Shown: positions 1-7,978 of the stretch, piece by piece
How positions within the stretch are numbered: position 1 is the stretch's first letter
How the letters are laid out: each line of letters starts with the position of its first letter
Assembly (NCBI GenBank): GCA_003133205.1
Contig: PKWK01000298.1
Coordinates: 1 to 22,119, forward strand
Direction: 5' to 3'
DNA from: Granulicella sp.
Lineage (GTDB): Bacteria; Acidobacteriota; Terriglobia; Terriglobales; Acidobacteriaceae
DNA: 22,119 nt
Program-made: the position numbers and the translations under genes
Notes under the pieces: generated by a model
What the model was told of the DNA's origin: nothing
Database searches by the model: none
The model's input: the letters and a program-made list of their open reading frames with translations, nothing else

Positions 1-522
1 CTGGAAGGCGCGGAGAAGGCGTCGGTCGGTGACAGCAAGAAGGTAGTTGAGATCTGCACAAAGTACGCGCAGAAGGGTATGTTCAACATCTTTCTCGCCG
101 TCTTCTTCGCCACGCTTGCGTTCGCATTCATGGAGCCGTTCTTGTTTATCGGCTATCTGTTCTCCATTGCGATCTTCGGCCTGTACGAGGCCATCTTCAT
201 GGCAAATGCTGGCGCCGCATGGGACAACGCAAAGAAGATCGTAGAGGTCGACATGAAACAGAAAGGAACGCCCCTGCACGACGCAACCGTGATCGGAGAC
301 ACCGTCGGCGATCCCTTCAAAGACACCTCGTCGGTGGCAATGAACCCGATCATCAAGTTCACCACCTTGTTCGGATTGCTTGCGGTCGAACTCGCCGTGA
401 CGCTCCATTCGACCAACGCGCTGCTCACCCATGTGCTGGCGGTCGTTTTCTTCCTGGTGTCGATGTTCTTCGTGCATAGATCGTTCTATGGAATGAGGAT
501 TGACTCCAGGGAAAGCGCCTGA
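1..522 (+). CDS. hppA: Membrane-bound proton-translocating pyrophosphatase, C-terminal part
   Basis: The frame is open from base 1, so this is the 3' end of a longer gene; the first ATG in frame (79) is internal. About 173 residues are visible. The family hydrolyses pyrophosphate and pumps H+ or Na+ across the membrane. Diagnostic C-terminal motifs are present: AAWDNAKK followed by GDTVGDPFKDT and NPIIKF, the last cytoplasmic pyrophosphate/Mg-binding segment of the family. Hydrophobic stretches before AAWDNAKK and after NPIIKF fit the final membrane helices. The usual NTGGAWDNAKK is here NAGAAWDNAKK, a small deviation. The K+-dependence determinants lie upstream of the window, so the subtype cannot be told. 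The gene converges on the permease gene at 892-2247. Confidence 0.93.
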   Translation: MEGAEKASVGDSKKVVEICTKYAQKGMFNIFLAVFFATLAFAFMEPFLFIGYLFSIAIFGLYEAIFMANAGAAWDNAKKIVEVDMKQKGTPLHDATVIGDTVGDPFKDTSSVAMNPIIKFTTLFGLLAVELAVTLHSTNALLTHVLAVVFFLVSMFFVHRSFYGMRIDSRESA

Positions 523-542
523 TTCCTGTCTTGTAAACCGTG

Positions 543-574
543 GAAGACGTCGCCTGGAAGTTGGCGGCGTCTTC
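543..574 (+). terminator. Hairpin 20 bp after the hppA stop, possible terminator
   Basis: Arms GAAGACGTCGCC (543-554) and GGCGGCGTCTTC (563-574) pair over 12 bp with one G-T wobble and an 8-nt loop. No U-run follows, so if it ends hppA transcription it is not a canonical intrinsic terminator. Confidence 0.45.
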
Positions 575-698
575 TACGCACAATATGGTGGCACCGGCTC
601 ATCAAGCTGCCCTGCACCGTCACCTTCGTGATGGCGCCGCTGTTCCTCTAACCGAACGACCTTGGTCATCTCCGGTCTGGCGGGGATGGCCGGGACGA

Positions 699-740
699 CA
701 CCTCCAGGGAACCGGGTATAGTCCCGGACCCCTGGAGGTG
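699..740. terminator. Long inverted repeat, candidate terminator
   Basis: Outer arms CACCTCCAGGG (699-709) and CCCTGGAGGTG (730-740) pair perfectly over 11 bp. A two-base mismatch follows, then inner arms CCGGG (712-716) and CCCGG (723-727) around a TATAGT loop. An A/T-rich stretch, AATTATTTAA, follows on the plus side. It could stop transcription from either converging gene. It may equally be an intergenic repeat copy. Confidence 0.5.
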
Positions 741-813
741 AATTATTTAACCGCAAGGCCCAGCCGCGCCTGGCTGCTCCAACAACGACAGAGACAGGCT
801 ACAGCTTTGATAG

Positions 814-887
814 GGACGGGCTTTAGCCCGTCCATCAGTGCCGGTAAATAAATAGGGCTTTAGCCCCTGAGGGACTCTCCGGCGCCC
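814..887. repeat. REP-like two-palindrome element, copy 1
   Basis: The first palindrome is GGACGGGCT-TT-AGCCCGTCC (814-833) and the second is GGGCTTTAGCCC (855-866). Their centres lie 37 nt apart, and CGGCGCCC follows at 880-887. The same order, nearly the same spacing and the same trailing CGGCGCCC recur at 13166-13241. The element sits just past the stop of the minus-strand permease gene, between converging genes. Such sites are typical for REP-like repeats that also act as transcript ends. Confidence 0.75.
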
Positions 888-891
888 TTCC

Positions 892-2247
892 CTAGTGGCA
901 GTCGTGCTTCGCCGCCGGCTCCGGTTCGGCATGGCAGCAATCATGTGCCGCCGCAGTCGCAGGCTCTTCATGGCAACAGTCGTGGACGACCGCAGGCGCG
1001 GGTGCAGGATGGCAGCAATCATGCACCACAGCCACCGGCTCAGGATGGCAGCAGTCATGCGCTACAACCGCCACCGGCTCCTCATGGCAGCAACTGTGCG
1101 CCTCGGTCAAAGGATCGGCCGGAGCATTGCCCATCTCGCGCAACATCGCAGGCCCGCCGGTCTTCAGGAATCGCACCAACAGCAGCGCACTCACAATAAT
1201 GAAGAAGACATTCAGGACGCTGGTGTAGTTCCAGCGCACGGATTCCTGCATGACATCGAGCTGCCGATGCGCCGGGATCAGGTGTAGCGCGGAGAACAAT
1301 CCCTCCACCACCAGAGCCGCTCCAGCCATCGCGACATAAAACACGCCCGCGAGGATCGCCGCGACCTTCAGCCCGTAGTACTTCCGATAGATATTCAGAA
1401 TCGGCAGGATCAGCAGGTCCGCAAACAGAAACGCAATCACGCCGCCAAAGCTGATGCCGCCGTTCCACAGCACCGCGGCCAGCGGCACGTTGCCCACCGA
1501 GCAGACAAACGACAACACCGCCACCAGCGGGCCGATCAAAGGACCCCACACCCGCGCCAGCACCGGATGCCCCGACAGGAAGAACGCCTGCCAGAAACTC
1601 GTCGGCACAAACGCCGCCAGAATCCCCGAGATCACCAGCCCCAGCGCAATGTCCGGCACCAACGAGTACCAGTCCATCCAGTAGTAGTGGCTGGTGGCCG
1701 TCATGCCCCGGCGCGACGTGACCTTCTGCCAGAACGTCCCCTCGTGCAGGCTCATATCCATCGCCGCGTGCCCTTCCATCCTTCCCGTCAGCCCCAGCGC
1801 AGCATGCGCGCGCGCGGCCTCGATCACGCGCGGCCGCAGAGTCGCCCGCAGCAGTATTACCAGCAGCGCGATCATGATCGGCCCGCCCACAAACTCGGCC
1901 GCCATAAACTGCCATCCCAGCATCACGCACAGCAGCACGCTCAGCTCCACCACCAGGTTGGTCGACGCGAACTGGAACGCAATCGCCGCGATAAAATCCG
2001 CGCCCTTGCGAAACAGAGTCCTCGCCAGCGCCGTCGCCGCGTACGAGCACGACGAAGATGCCGCGCCCAGCGCCGCCGCCTTCACAATCGTCTTCGCCGA
2101 CGAGTCCGGCAGCAGCTTGCTCATCTGCGCCTTCGACACCACCGCCTCGACCACTGACGACAGCAGGAACCCCAGGCACAGCGCCCACAGAATCTCCCAG
2201 GCCATAATGCCGGCCATCTCCAGCGCTTTCAGCGAAGTGTGCAGCAT
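892..2247 (-). CDS. Permease (PF03773 type) with Cys/His metal-binding tail
   Basis: A 451-residue polytopic membrane protein of the DUF318/ArsP-like permease superfamily. The start at 2247 (MLHTSLKALEMAG) is chosen over an upstream in-frame start at 2325 because AGGAGA lies just before it and family members begin there. Recognisable blocks are SSSCSYAATALARTLFRKGA, ASTNLVVELS, EGHAAMDMS and CSVGNVPLAAVLWNGGISFG. These are the paired Cys-Ser half-repeats of the family. After the last helix a hydrophilic tail of about 70 residues carries one SCCH, four DCCH and a final DCH motif, spaced 12-13 residues apart by Pro/Ala/Val/Glu linkers. The family is thought to export metals or metalloids. The tail suggests binding of a soft or borderline metal (Cu, Zn, Hg, As), but the substrate is inference. 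No metal regulator gene is adjacent. Confidence 0.85.
   Translation of the reverse strand: MLHTSLKALEMAGIMAWEILWALCLGFLLSSVVEAVVSKAQMSKLLPDSSAKTIVKAAALGAASSSCSYAATALARTLFRKGADFIAAIAFQFASTNLVVELSVLLCVMLGWQFMAAEFVGGPIMIALLVILLRATLRPRVIEAARAHAALGLTGRMEGHAAMDMSLHEGTFWQKVTSRRGMTATSHYYWMDWYSLVPDIALGLVISGILAAFVPTSFWQAFFLSGHPVLARVWGPLIGPLVAVLSFVCSVGNVPLAAVLWNGGISFGGVIAFLFADLLILPILNIYRKYYGLKVAAILAGVFYVAMAGAALVVEGLFSALHLIPAHRQLDVMQESVRWNYTSVLNVFFIIVSALLLVRFLKTGGPAMLREMGNAPADPLTEAHSCCHEEPVAVVAHDCCHPEPVAVVHDCCHPAPAPAVVHDCCHEEPATAAAHDCCHAEPEPAAKHDCH
895..1098 (-). repeat. In-gene tandem repeat encoding the H-D-C-C-H motifs
   Basis: On the plus strand, close copies of ATGGCAGCAATCATG (antisense of His-Asp-Cys-Cys-His) start at 931, 970, 1009, 1045 and 1084, that is, 39, 39, 36 and 39 bp apart. 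A shorter His-Asp-Cys-His copy lies at 895-906. The period is 12-13 codons, with less conserved linkers between units. This looks like expansion of a coding minisatellite. Confidence 0.85.
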
Positions 2248-2491
2248 AGGTCTCCTGTCAGGAAATCGTCTCTGTGGATTGGATGTTCGCCCTGAGCTGA
2301 AGTTTCCAGCCCAGCATCTTCGCACGGACCGCCGCAGCGTCAGCGGGCATATCTCGAGTATAGACGGCAGGAATTTACCCTATCCGCCGCGGCTCGTCGA
2401 AGGTCGTGGGAACACACCATCCTGAACGAATCTTAAGGATGAGTGCATAGTGCTTCTAATCTAGAGAGAGTCTCGTAATTAGGAGGACCGC

Positions 2492-2920
2492 ATGGCAGGG
2501 ATCAAGGCTCACACGGAGTACATGACGCTGACCACAAAGAAGCGCTACGAAATGGTGCACCTGACACCGCAAGTCGAGGCAATCGTGCAGCGCAGCGGCG
2601 TTGTCGATGGACTCTGCTTCGTCTCTCCGATGCATATAACCGCCGCGATCTATGTGAACGACAACGAGGATGGCCTCATCGAGGACATCTCCACCTGGCT
2701 CGAGAAGCTCGCACCGTCATGGCCGGGATACAAGCATCACCGAACCGGCGAGGACAACGCCGATGCGCATCTCAAATCCCTGCTCCTGCACCACGAATCG
2801 ACGCTTCCCGTGACCAACGGAAGGCTCGACCTTGGGACCTGGCAGCGGATCTTCTACGCCGAATTCGACGGACAACGGGCGAAGCGAATCATTGTGAAAG
2901 TGTTAGGCGTAGGCGACTAG
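2492..2920 (+). CDS. yjbQ: YjbQ/UPF0047 family protein
   Basis: A 142-residue protein matching the single-domain UPF0047 (YjbQ) family. Visible family motifs are SPMHITAAIYVNDNEDGL, the segment around ENADAHLKS (here EDNADAHLKS) and the C-terminal GRLDLGTWQRIFYAEFDG. The conserved His, Asn/Asp and Glu positions of the presumed active site are present. E. coli YjbQ has weak thiamine-phosphate synthase activity, but the true role of the family is unsettled. The start at 2492 is well supported: AGGAGG at 2481-2486 lies five bases before the ATG. The gene stands alone, divergent from the permease gene and 160 bp before sucA. Confidence 0.92.
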   Translation: MAGIKAHTEYMTLTTKKRYEMVHLTPQVEAIVQRSGVVDGLCFVSPMHITAAIYVNDNEDGLIEDISTWLEKLAPSWPGYKHHRTGEDNADAHLKSLLLHHESTLPVTNGRLDLGTWQRIFYAEFDGQRAKRIIVKVLGVGD

Positions 2921-3080
2921 CACCAAGCGAATTCCTGTACGGAGGCGTTAGCATTGTAGGTAGCGAAGAAATCAGCAGCGTGGAAGGAATGCAGCCCCGC
3001 CGCTCAGGGTGTATCTCACTCGCGCCGCGCAGGCAGCCTGATTGCAACCCCACGCAACGCGCGTAATAGAGGGAATGGGA

Positions 3081-5573
3081 ATGGCCACCAGAACACAGCA
3101 ATTCACACCCGACGCAAGCGCCGATCCGGACCAGCGCGAGGCCGTCTTCGACATCTTCCGGCGCTGGGGCTACCTGCAGGCCACGCTCGACCCGCTCGGC
3201 CAGTACCTCGCACCCGAGCCATTTCCCACGTCCGCGCCCGAGGGCGACCACGCCACCGAGGCACGCACGTTCTACTGCGGCAGCATCGGCCTCGAGTTCA
3301 TGCACATCGCCAACACCGAGCAGCGCCAGTGGCTGCAGCAGCAAATAGAGCAGACTCCGCAAACACCCGACCAGGCGCACATCCTCTCCAGCCTCATCCG
3401 CGCCGACATCTTCGAGCAGGTCATCCAGTCGCGCTACCTCGGCACCAAACGCTTCTCGCTCGAAGGCCTCACTGTGCTGATTCCCTTCCTCGACACGGTG
3501 CTCGCATCCAGCGCGACGCTTGGCGTCAACACGGCAGTCCTCGGGATGAGCCATCGCGGCCGCCTCAACGTCATGACCAACACCATCGGCCGTTCACCCG
3601 CCGAAATCTTCGCCCGCTTCGAGGACGTCAACCCGCGCAGCGTGCTCGGCGGCGGCGACGTGAAGTACCACATGGGCGCAACCGGCGAATTCCGCGCTCC
3701 AGACGGCAACGCTATCGCCCTGCACCTGGTGTCGAACCCCAGCCATCTTGAAGCCGTCGACCCCGTCGCCCTGGGCCGTTCCCGCGCCAAGCAAACCCGC
3801 ATCAGCGTCAATAGCAGCGACCAGAACGGCCGCGACCAGGTCCTCCCGATCTGCATGCACGGCGACGCAGCCTTCGCCGGCCAGGGAATTCTCGCCGAAT
3901 GCCTGGTGCTGGGCGCGCTGCACGGCTATGAAGTTGGCGGCACCATCCAGGTCATCGTGAATAACTTGCTCGGCTTCACCGCCGCGCCCGAAGAATCGAA
4001 CGCCTCACGCTTCGCCTCGGACATCGCCAAGCGCCTCCCGGTCCCCATCTTCCACGTCAACGCCGAGGACGCCGACGCCGTAGTCCGAGTCGCAGCCGTC
4101 ACCGCGGAATACCGCCGCCGCTACCACTCCGATGTCGTGGTCGATCTCGTGGGCTACCGTCGCCACGGCCACAGCGAGGTCGACGACCCCACCGTCACCC
4201 AGCCGCGACGCTACGCCGCCATCAAGGATCACCCGCCGCTCTACAAGCTCTACGCGCAACGCATTGGCGTAGATCCTAGCGCCGAGGTTCAGCGCGTGCA
4301 GGAGGAGTTTCTCGAAGGTCAGAAACAAGCCAGCCGCGCCCGCCAGAAGGCGAAGCTGGCCCAGTTGCCCGAATACTGGAGCCACTACCACGGCGGCCCA
4401 TTGCTCCCCGAAGACGAGATCACCACCGGCTTGCCCGTCGAGCGCGTAGCCGAGTTGGCGCGGCTTACAACGGCGGTTCCGCCGGGTTTCCACATCCATC
4501 CCAAGGTGAAGAAGCTCTTCGAGCAGCGGCTGGAGATGGCCGCCGGCACGCGCGCCTTCGACTACGGAATGGCCGAACTCACCGCCTTTGCCTCACTCGT
4601 CGCGACCGGCACGCCAGTGCGTCTCAGCGGCCAGGACTCGCAGCGCGGCACCTTCAACCAGCGCCACTCCATCCTCGTCGACATCGAGACCGAGGCGAAG
4701 TACGTCCCGCTCGCCCACGTCAGCGAGACGCAGGGCCGCTTCGAGGTCTACAACTCCATGCTCTCGGAGGCCGCGGTGATGGGCTTCGAGTACGGCTACT
4801 CGCGCGATTACCCGGAGACGCTCGTCCTCTGGGAGGCGCAGTTCGGCGACTTCGCCAACGGCGCGCAAATCATCATCGACCAGTTCGTCGCGGCGGGCGA
4901 GGCCAAGTGGGGCCTGCTCTCCGGCCTCGTGCTGCTGCTGCCGCACGGATACGAAGGCCAGGGGCCGGAGCACTCCAGCGCGCGCATCGAACGCTACCTC
5001 CATCTCGCCGCCGGCGACAACATCCAGATCTGCCAGCCGTCCACCGCCGCGCAATACTTCCATCTGCTGCGCCGCCAGGCCCTGCGCGCATGGCGCAAGC
5101 CGCTCATCGTCTTCACGCCCAAGAGCATGCTGCGGCACGCCGACGCTTCCTCGCAACTTGCCGACTTAGCCGCCCCGCGCTACCTCAACGTCATTCCCGA
5201 CAACTCCGTGAAGGCTCCGCGCCGCCTACTCGTCTGCACGGGCAAGATCGGCCACAACCTGCGCGTCGAGCGAGAGAAGCGCAAGGACACCTCAGTTGCC
5301 ATCATCTTCCTCGATCAGATGTACCCATGGCCCGAAGTGGAAATGCAAGCCGCGCTCGACCAGCATCCCGAAGCCACAGAGATCGTCTGGGTGCAGGAGG
5401 AGCCGGCGAACATGGGCGCGCTCACCTACGTCCTACCGCACCTGCGCCGCATGGCTGCGGACCGCGCCGTCCTTAGCGTGAAGCGCAGCGCCAGCGCAAG
5501 CCCCGCAACCGGCTCCGCCAAGGCCCACGAACTCGAAGAGAAGACCCTGATCGATCTCGCGTTCGGCACTTAG
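3081..5573 (+). CDS. sucA: 2-oxoglutarate dehydrogenase E1 component (compact form)
   Basis: A thiamine-diphosphate-dependent decarboxylase subunit that converts 2-oxoglutarate and passes the succinyl group to E2 in the TCA cycle. ATG 3081 is chosen because GAGGG lies seven bases upstream; ATG 3075 and a TTG at 3042 are alternatives. Family blocks in order: GMSHRGRLNV (about 155), YHMGATGEF, NPSHLEAVDPV, HGDAAFAGQG (about 259, cofactor site), VVDLVGYRRHGHSE, GQDSQRGTFNQRH (about 517), LWEAQFGDFANGAQ, PHGYEGQGPEHSSAR and QEEPANMGAL. At 830 residues it is about 100 shorter than E. coli SucA. The shortening is at the N-terminus, where only a brief DPLGQYLAPEP segment precedes the core. The usual NNQIGFTT is here NNLLGFTA. 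No E2 or E3 gene is adjacent. Confidence 0.95.
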   Translation: MATRTQQFTPDASADPDQREAVFDIFRRWGYLQATLDPLGQYLAPEPFPTSAPEGDHATEARTFYCGSIGLEFMHIANTEQRQWLQQQIEQTPQTPDQAHILSSLIRADIFEQVIQSRYLGTKRFSLEGLTVLIPFLDTVLASSATLGVNTAVLGMSHRGRLNVMTNTIGRSPAEIFARFEDVNPRSVLGGGDVKYHMGATGEFRAPDGNAIALHLVSNPSHLEAVDPVALGRSRAKQTRISVNSSDQNGRDQVLPICMHGDAAFAGQGILAECLVLGALHGYEVGGTIQVIVNNLLGFTAAPEESNASRFASDIAKRLPVPIFHVNAEDADAVVRVAAVTAEYRRRYHSDVVVDLVGYRRHGHSEVDDPTVTQPRRYAAIKDHPPLYKLYAQRIGVDPSAEVQRVQEEFLEGQKQASRARQKAKLAQLPEYWSHYHGGPLLPEDEITTGLPVERVAELARLTTAVPPGFHIHPKVKKLFEQRLEMAAGTRAFDYGMAELTAFASLVATGTPVRLSGQDSQRGTFNQRHSILVDIETEAKYVPLAHVSETQGRFEVYNSMLSEAAVMGFEYGYSRDYPETLVLWEAQFGDFANGAQIIIDQFVAAGEAKWGLLSGLVLLLPHGYEGQGPEHSSARIERYLHLAAGDNIQICQPSTAAQYFHLLRRQALRAWRKPLIVFTPKSMLRHADASSQLADLAAPRYLNVIPDNSVKAPRRLLVCTGKIGHNLRVEREKRKDTSVAIIFLDQMYPWPEVEMQAALDQHPEATEIVWVQEEPANMGALTYVLPHLRRMAADRAVLSVKRSASASPATGSAKAHELEEKTLIDLAFGT

Positions 5574-5640
5574 CAGCGGAGCAACAAAATACTTGAACCG
5601 GTGGCCCTCACCCGGCATACTCTTCCCTCGGGGCTACTCG

Positions 5641-6219
5641 ATGAATGCAAATACCATCTGCGGATTCCTCTGGGTTGCCTGGTGGCTCGTCTGGATCGCC
5701 TGCGCCTTCCAATCCAAGAAAACAGAACAGCGCGAGGGCATCGCCTCACGTCTCACCTACACATTCGTCGCGTGGCTGGCGATGTACATGCTGATCTCGG
5801 CCCGAGGCCTTGGCTCCTGGCTACGCACTGACGTTCTGCCTTATCAGGCGTGGATGGGCTGGCTGGGCATCGCGATCACCGCCCTCGGATTCGCCCTCAC
5901 GCTCTGGGCGCGCTACATCCTCGGCGACAACTGGAGCGGAACCGTCACCATCAAGGTCGAGCACGAACTCGTCCGCACCGGCCCCTACCGCTATGTCCGG
6001 CATCCCATCTACACCGGAATCATCGTAGCTCTGGTAGGGACCGCCCTCGCGCGTGACCAGTGGCGTGGCGTCGTCGCCGTCATCCTGCTCTGGGTCTCGT
6101 TCACCATCAAGCGCCTGAAAGAGGAGCAGTTCATGCGCCAGACCTTCGGCACGCAATACATCGAGTACAGCCAGACCACCGGCGCGATCTTCCCCCATCC
6201 CCTGCGCCGCAATTCCTAA
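5641..6219 (+). CDS. Isoprenylcysteine carboxyl methyltransferase-like membrane protein
   Basis: A 192-residue integral membrane protein with about five hydrophobic segments. It ends in the signature RTGPYRYVRHPIYTG (around residues 111-125) and a downstream Glu-Glu pair (KEEQFMRQTFG). This is the S-adenosylmethionine-binding C-terminal half of the ICMT/PEMT superfamily (PF04140/PF04191). The bacterial substrate is unknown; prenylated-protein methylation should not be assumed. ATG 5641 is preferred over a TTG at 5593 because the first membrane helix starts soon after it, though the ribosome site is weak. It follows sucA by 67 bp on the same strand. It converges on the next gene, with only five bases between stop codons. 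Confidence 0.85.
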   Translation: MNANTICGFLWVAWWLVWIACAFQSKKTEQREGIASRLTYTFVAWLAMYMLISARGLGSWLRTDVLPYQAWMGWLGIAITALGFALTLWARYILGDNWSGTVTIKVEHELVRTGPYRYVRHPIYTGIIVALVGTALARDQWRGVVAVILLWVSFTIKRLKEEQFMRQTFGTQYIEYSQTTGAIFPHPLRRNS

Positions 6220-6224
6220 CTACG

Positions 6225-6887
6225 TCAAGTGGCCAATGCGAACCTTGCCAGCCTTCGCTTGTGGGCGCGGCGGAAGAAGAAGAAGATCGCCACGCTGACC
6301 GCGGCGGCATAGGCGCACCACACCGAGGTAAACGCGTACCGCTTCACCATCATCACCACCAGCAGGCCCACCAGGTTGTACCATCCCAGCGCAATCAGGG
6401 CGGGGAACCCTGAGAAGAACAGCGACCCGCAGGTCGCGACTACATAGAGCACCGCAACCAGCGTCGTCGTCGTGATGACATTGAAGTAAAGAATGCTGTT
6501 GGCCTGCGCGGAGATTTCAAGCGGATACGCAATCAGCCCCCAAAGCAGGTACAGCGCCAGCACGCCGCCCAGGATGACAAAGCCGAGCATTCGCCTCCGT
6601 TGACGCTTGGTCGGTTCAATCAAAAAGACGCTGAACGGCAACAGAAACGGCAGCAGGCCCTGCGCGTACAGGACATACGCCGCTCCCGCGTTATGCGCCA
6701 CCTGCAGCGAGAGCGTGCCGTTGAGCCCCAACCACACAAATCCTTCGATGAACTCGTGAATCGCGAAGAGGCACGGCACCGCCGCCAGCAGCAGCTCTCG
6801 CCGCTCCTTCACCTGGATCAGCGTGGCCACGCCGATAGCCCCTAGAACCGCACCTCCAGCGAAATCGGCGGTAGCTGAAAAACACAT
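6225..6887 (-). CDS. DUF6629-like seven-helix membrane protein
   Basis: A 220-residue protein, almost all hydrophobic, with about seven predicted helices and a basic C-terminus (FRRAHKRRLARF). It opens with MCFSATADFAGGA and has HEFIEGFVWLGL in the second helix region. Both resemble the DUF6629 family, whose members begin MCFSATASF and carry a similar Ile-Glu-Gly-Trp segment. The function is unknown. ATG 6887 is chosen over an in-frame start at 6914 because GGGAGG lies five to six bases upstream and because family proteins begin MCFSA. A TATGAT box at 6912-6917 (minus) could be a -10 element, without a clear -35. Confidence 0.8.
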   Translation of the reverse strand: MCFSATADFAGGAVLGAIGVATLIQVKERRELLLAAVPCLFAIHEFIEGFVWLGLNGTLSLQVAHNAGAAYVLYAQGLLPFLLPFSVFLIEPTKRQRRRMLGFVILGGVLALYLLWGLIAYPLEISAQANSILYFNVITTTTLVAVLYVVATCGSLFFSGFPALIALGWYNLVGLLVVMMVKRYAFTSVWCAYAAAVSVAIFFFFRRAHKRRLARFALAT

Positions 6888-6972
6888 GGAACCCTCCCTG
6901 CGCGCAAACGGCAATCATACGTGAGAGGATCGCAGTCATTTGTTCGAGATAAAACCAATGCAATCCTAAGGT

Positions 6973-7917
6973 CTACTGGGCGTCCTTCACCTGCTGCGTC
7001 ACCCAGTCCGTCCAGATTGCCTCATCAATAGGACACGCTACAGGAGCACCATCCAGCACCGCGCTGACGAAGTTTTCCACCGCCGGATAATGCACATTCG
7101 CATGCGCAGGCAGTTGCTCCTCGGTCAGCTTCCCATCGCTGCCCAGCAATCGCAGCACCGGCCCGTTCAGCGGATCCAGGCTGATCTCTCCCTCGACACC
7201 GACAACCCGAAACTGGTCGCGCTGAATACGCGAGTTCCAGCGCACATCGACCACCGCGTGAACGCCGCCCGCATACTCAATCAGCGTCGTCGCCGAGTCC
7301 TCCACCGCCAGCGCATGCAGCGCGTTCGAGAGCAGCCCGGTCGCCCGCAGCGGCTTGCCAAACAGAAAATTGCACGCATCGATGCGGTGCGACCCAACAT
7401 CATAGAGCGGTCCCCCACCCGCCAGCGCCGGATCCTTCAGCCAACCTCGTTCCGGGCTTTCAAGCCAGCCATGGTAGTTCGCCTCCACCAGCACCGGCTG
7501 GCCGATCGCGCCCTCCGCGATAAGCTGCCGCGCACGCATCAGCTTCGGATAGAGCCGCCGGTAATACGCAATCCCCAGCAGCCGTCCCGACTCCCGCGCC
7601 ACCGCCGCCATCGATTCCGCCTGCGCAAAATCCAGCGCAACCGGCTTCTCACACAGCACATGCTTGCCCGCGCGCAGACTCGCAATCGTCTGTTTCGCGT
7701 GCATGGCCACCGGCGATGCCACATACACCGCGTCAATTGCCGGATCGCGCAGCGCCTCCCCAAGGTCGGTGAACGCAACGGCGCCGGGATAGGCCTCCGC
7801 CTTGCGCGGGTCGCGGGTCAGCAGCGCATAGAGACGACTACGCGGCTCCGCAAGAATCGCCGGCAGCACACGCTTACGAGTGATGTCTCCAATTCCAACA
7901 ACCAGCCAGTTGAGCAT
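6973..7917 (-). CDS. Gfo/Idh/MocA family NAD(P)-dependent oxidoreductase
   Basis: A 314-residue two-domain protein. The N-terminal Rossmann fold starts VVGIGDITRKRVLP, and the family motif GKHVLCEKPVA is present (around 95); its Glu-Lys-Pro lies at the nicotinamide site. The C-terminal domain shows GGGPLYDVGSHRIDACNFLFG, whose Asp and His belong to the usual catalytic set. Members oxidise or reduce sugars, inositols and related alcohols; the substrate cannot be read from sequence. The gene lies 54 bp downstream of the MFS gene on the same strand, so co-transcription is plausible. No strong ribosome site is seen before the ATG. Confidence 0.9.
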   Translation of the reverse strand: MLNWLVVGIGDITRKRVLPAILAEPRSRLYALLTRDPRKAEAYPGAVAFTDLGEALRDPAIDAVYVASPVAMHAKQTIASLRAGKHVLCEKPVALDFAQAESMAAVARESGRLLGIAYYRRLYPKLMRARQLIAEGAIGQPVLVEANYHGWLESPERGWLKDPALAGGGPLYDVGSHRIDACNFLFGKPLRATGLLSNALHALAVEDSATTLIEYAGGVHAVVDVRWNSRIQRDQFRVVGVEGEISLDPLNGPVLRLLGSDGKLTEEQLPAHANVHYPAVENFVSAVLDGAPVACPIDEAIWTDWVTQQVKDAQ

Positions 7918-7940
7918 CTCAGAAGTAAATCATATTGAGA

Positions 7941-7978
7941 CTCTTAGCTGCTAGTTCTCAGCTCCTGACTACTAAGAG
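7941..7978. repeat. Short inverted repeat spanning the MFS stop codon
   Basis: CTCTTAG (7941-7947) and CTAAGAG (7972-7978) are perfect inverted arms around 24 nt of CTAG/CAGCT-type sequence. It lies between two co-oriented genes. It may be a weak attenuator or a remnant of a simple intergenic repeat. Confidence 0.35.

Larger units (their letters stand above)
523..891. other. Convergent intergenic region with four hairpins, no gene
   Basis: No credible coding sequence lies between the two converging genes. The region holds an imperfect hairpin at 543-574, a long near-perfect hairpin at 699-740 and the two-palindrome repeat at 814-867. Short ORFs here lack a ribosome site and run through the palindromes, so I leave them out. 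Confidence 0.75.

Noticed and set aside
895..1098. Regular 36-39 bp repeats that could look like a CRISPR array
   Set aside because: The repeats are in frame with the permease gene and encode DCCH motifs; spacers are similar to each other and the repeat core is only about 15 nt.
1082..2188. 368-codon frame on the same strand as the permease gene, other phase
   Set aside because: Gly/Ala/Arg-rich shadow; the overlapping frame has clear family motifs and a ribosome site.
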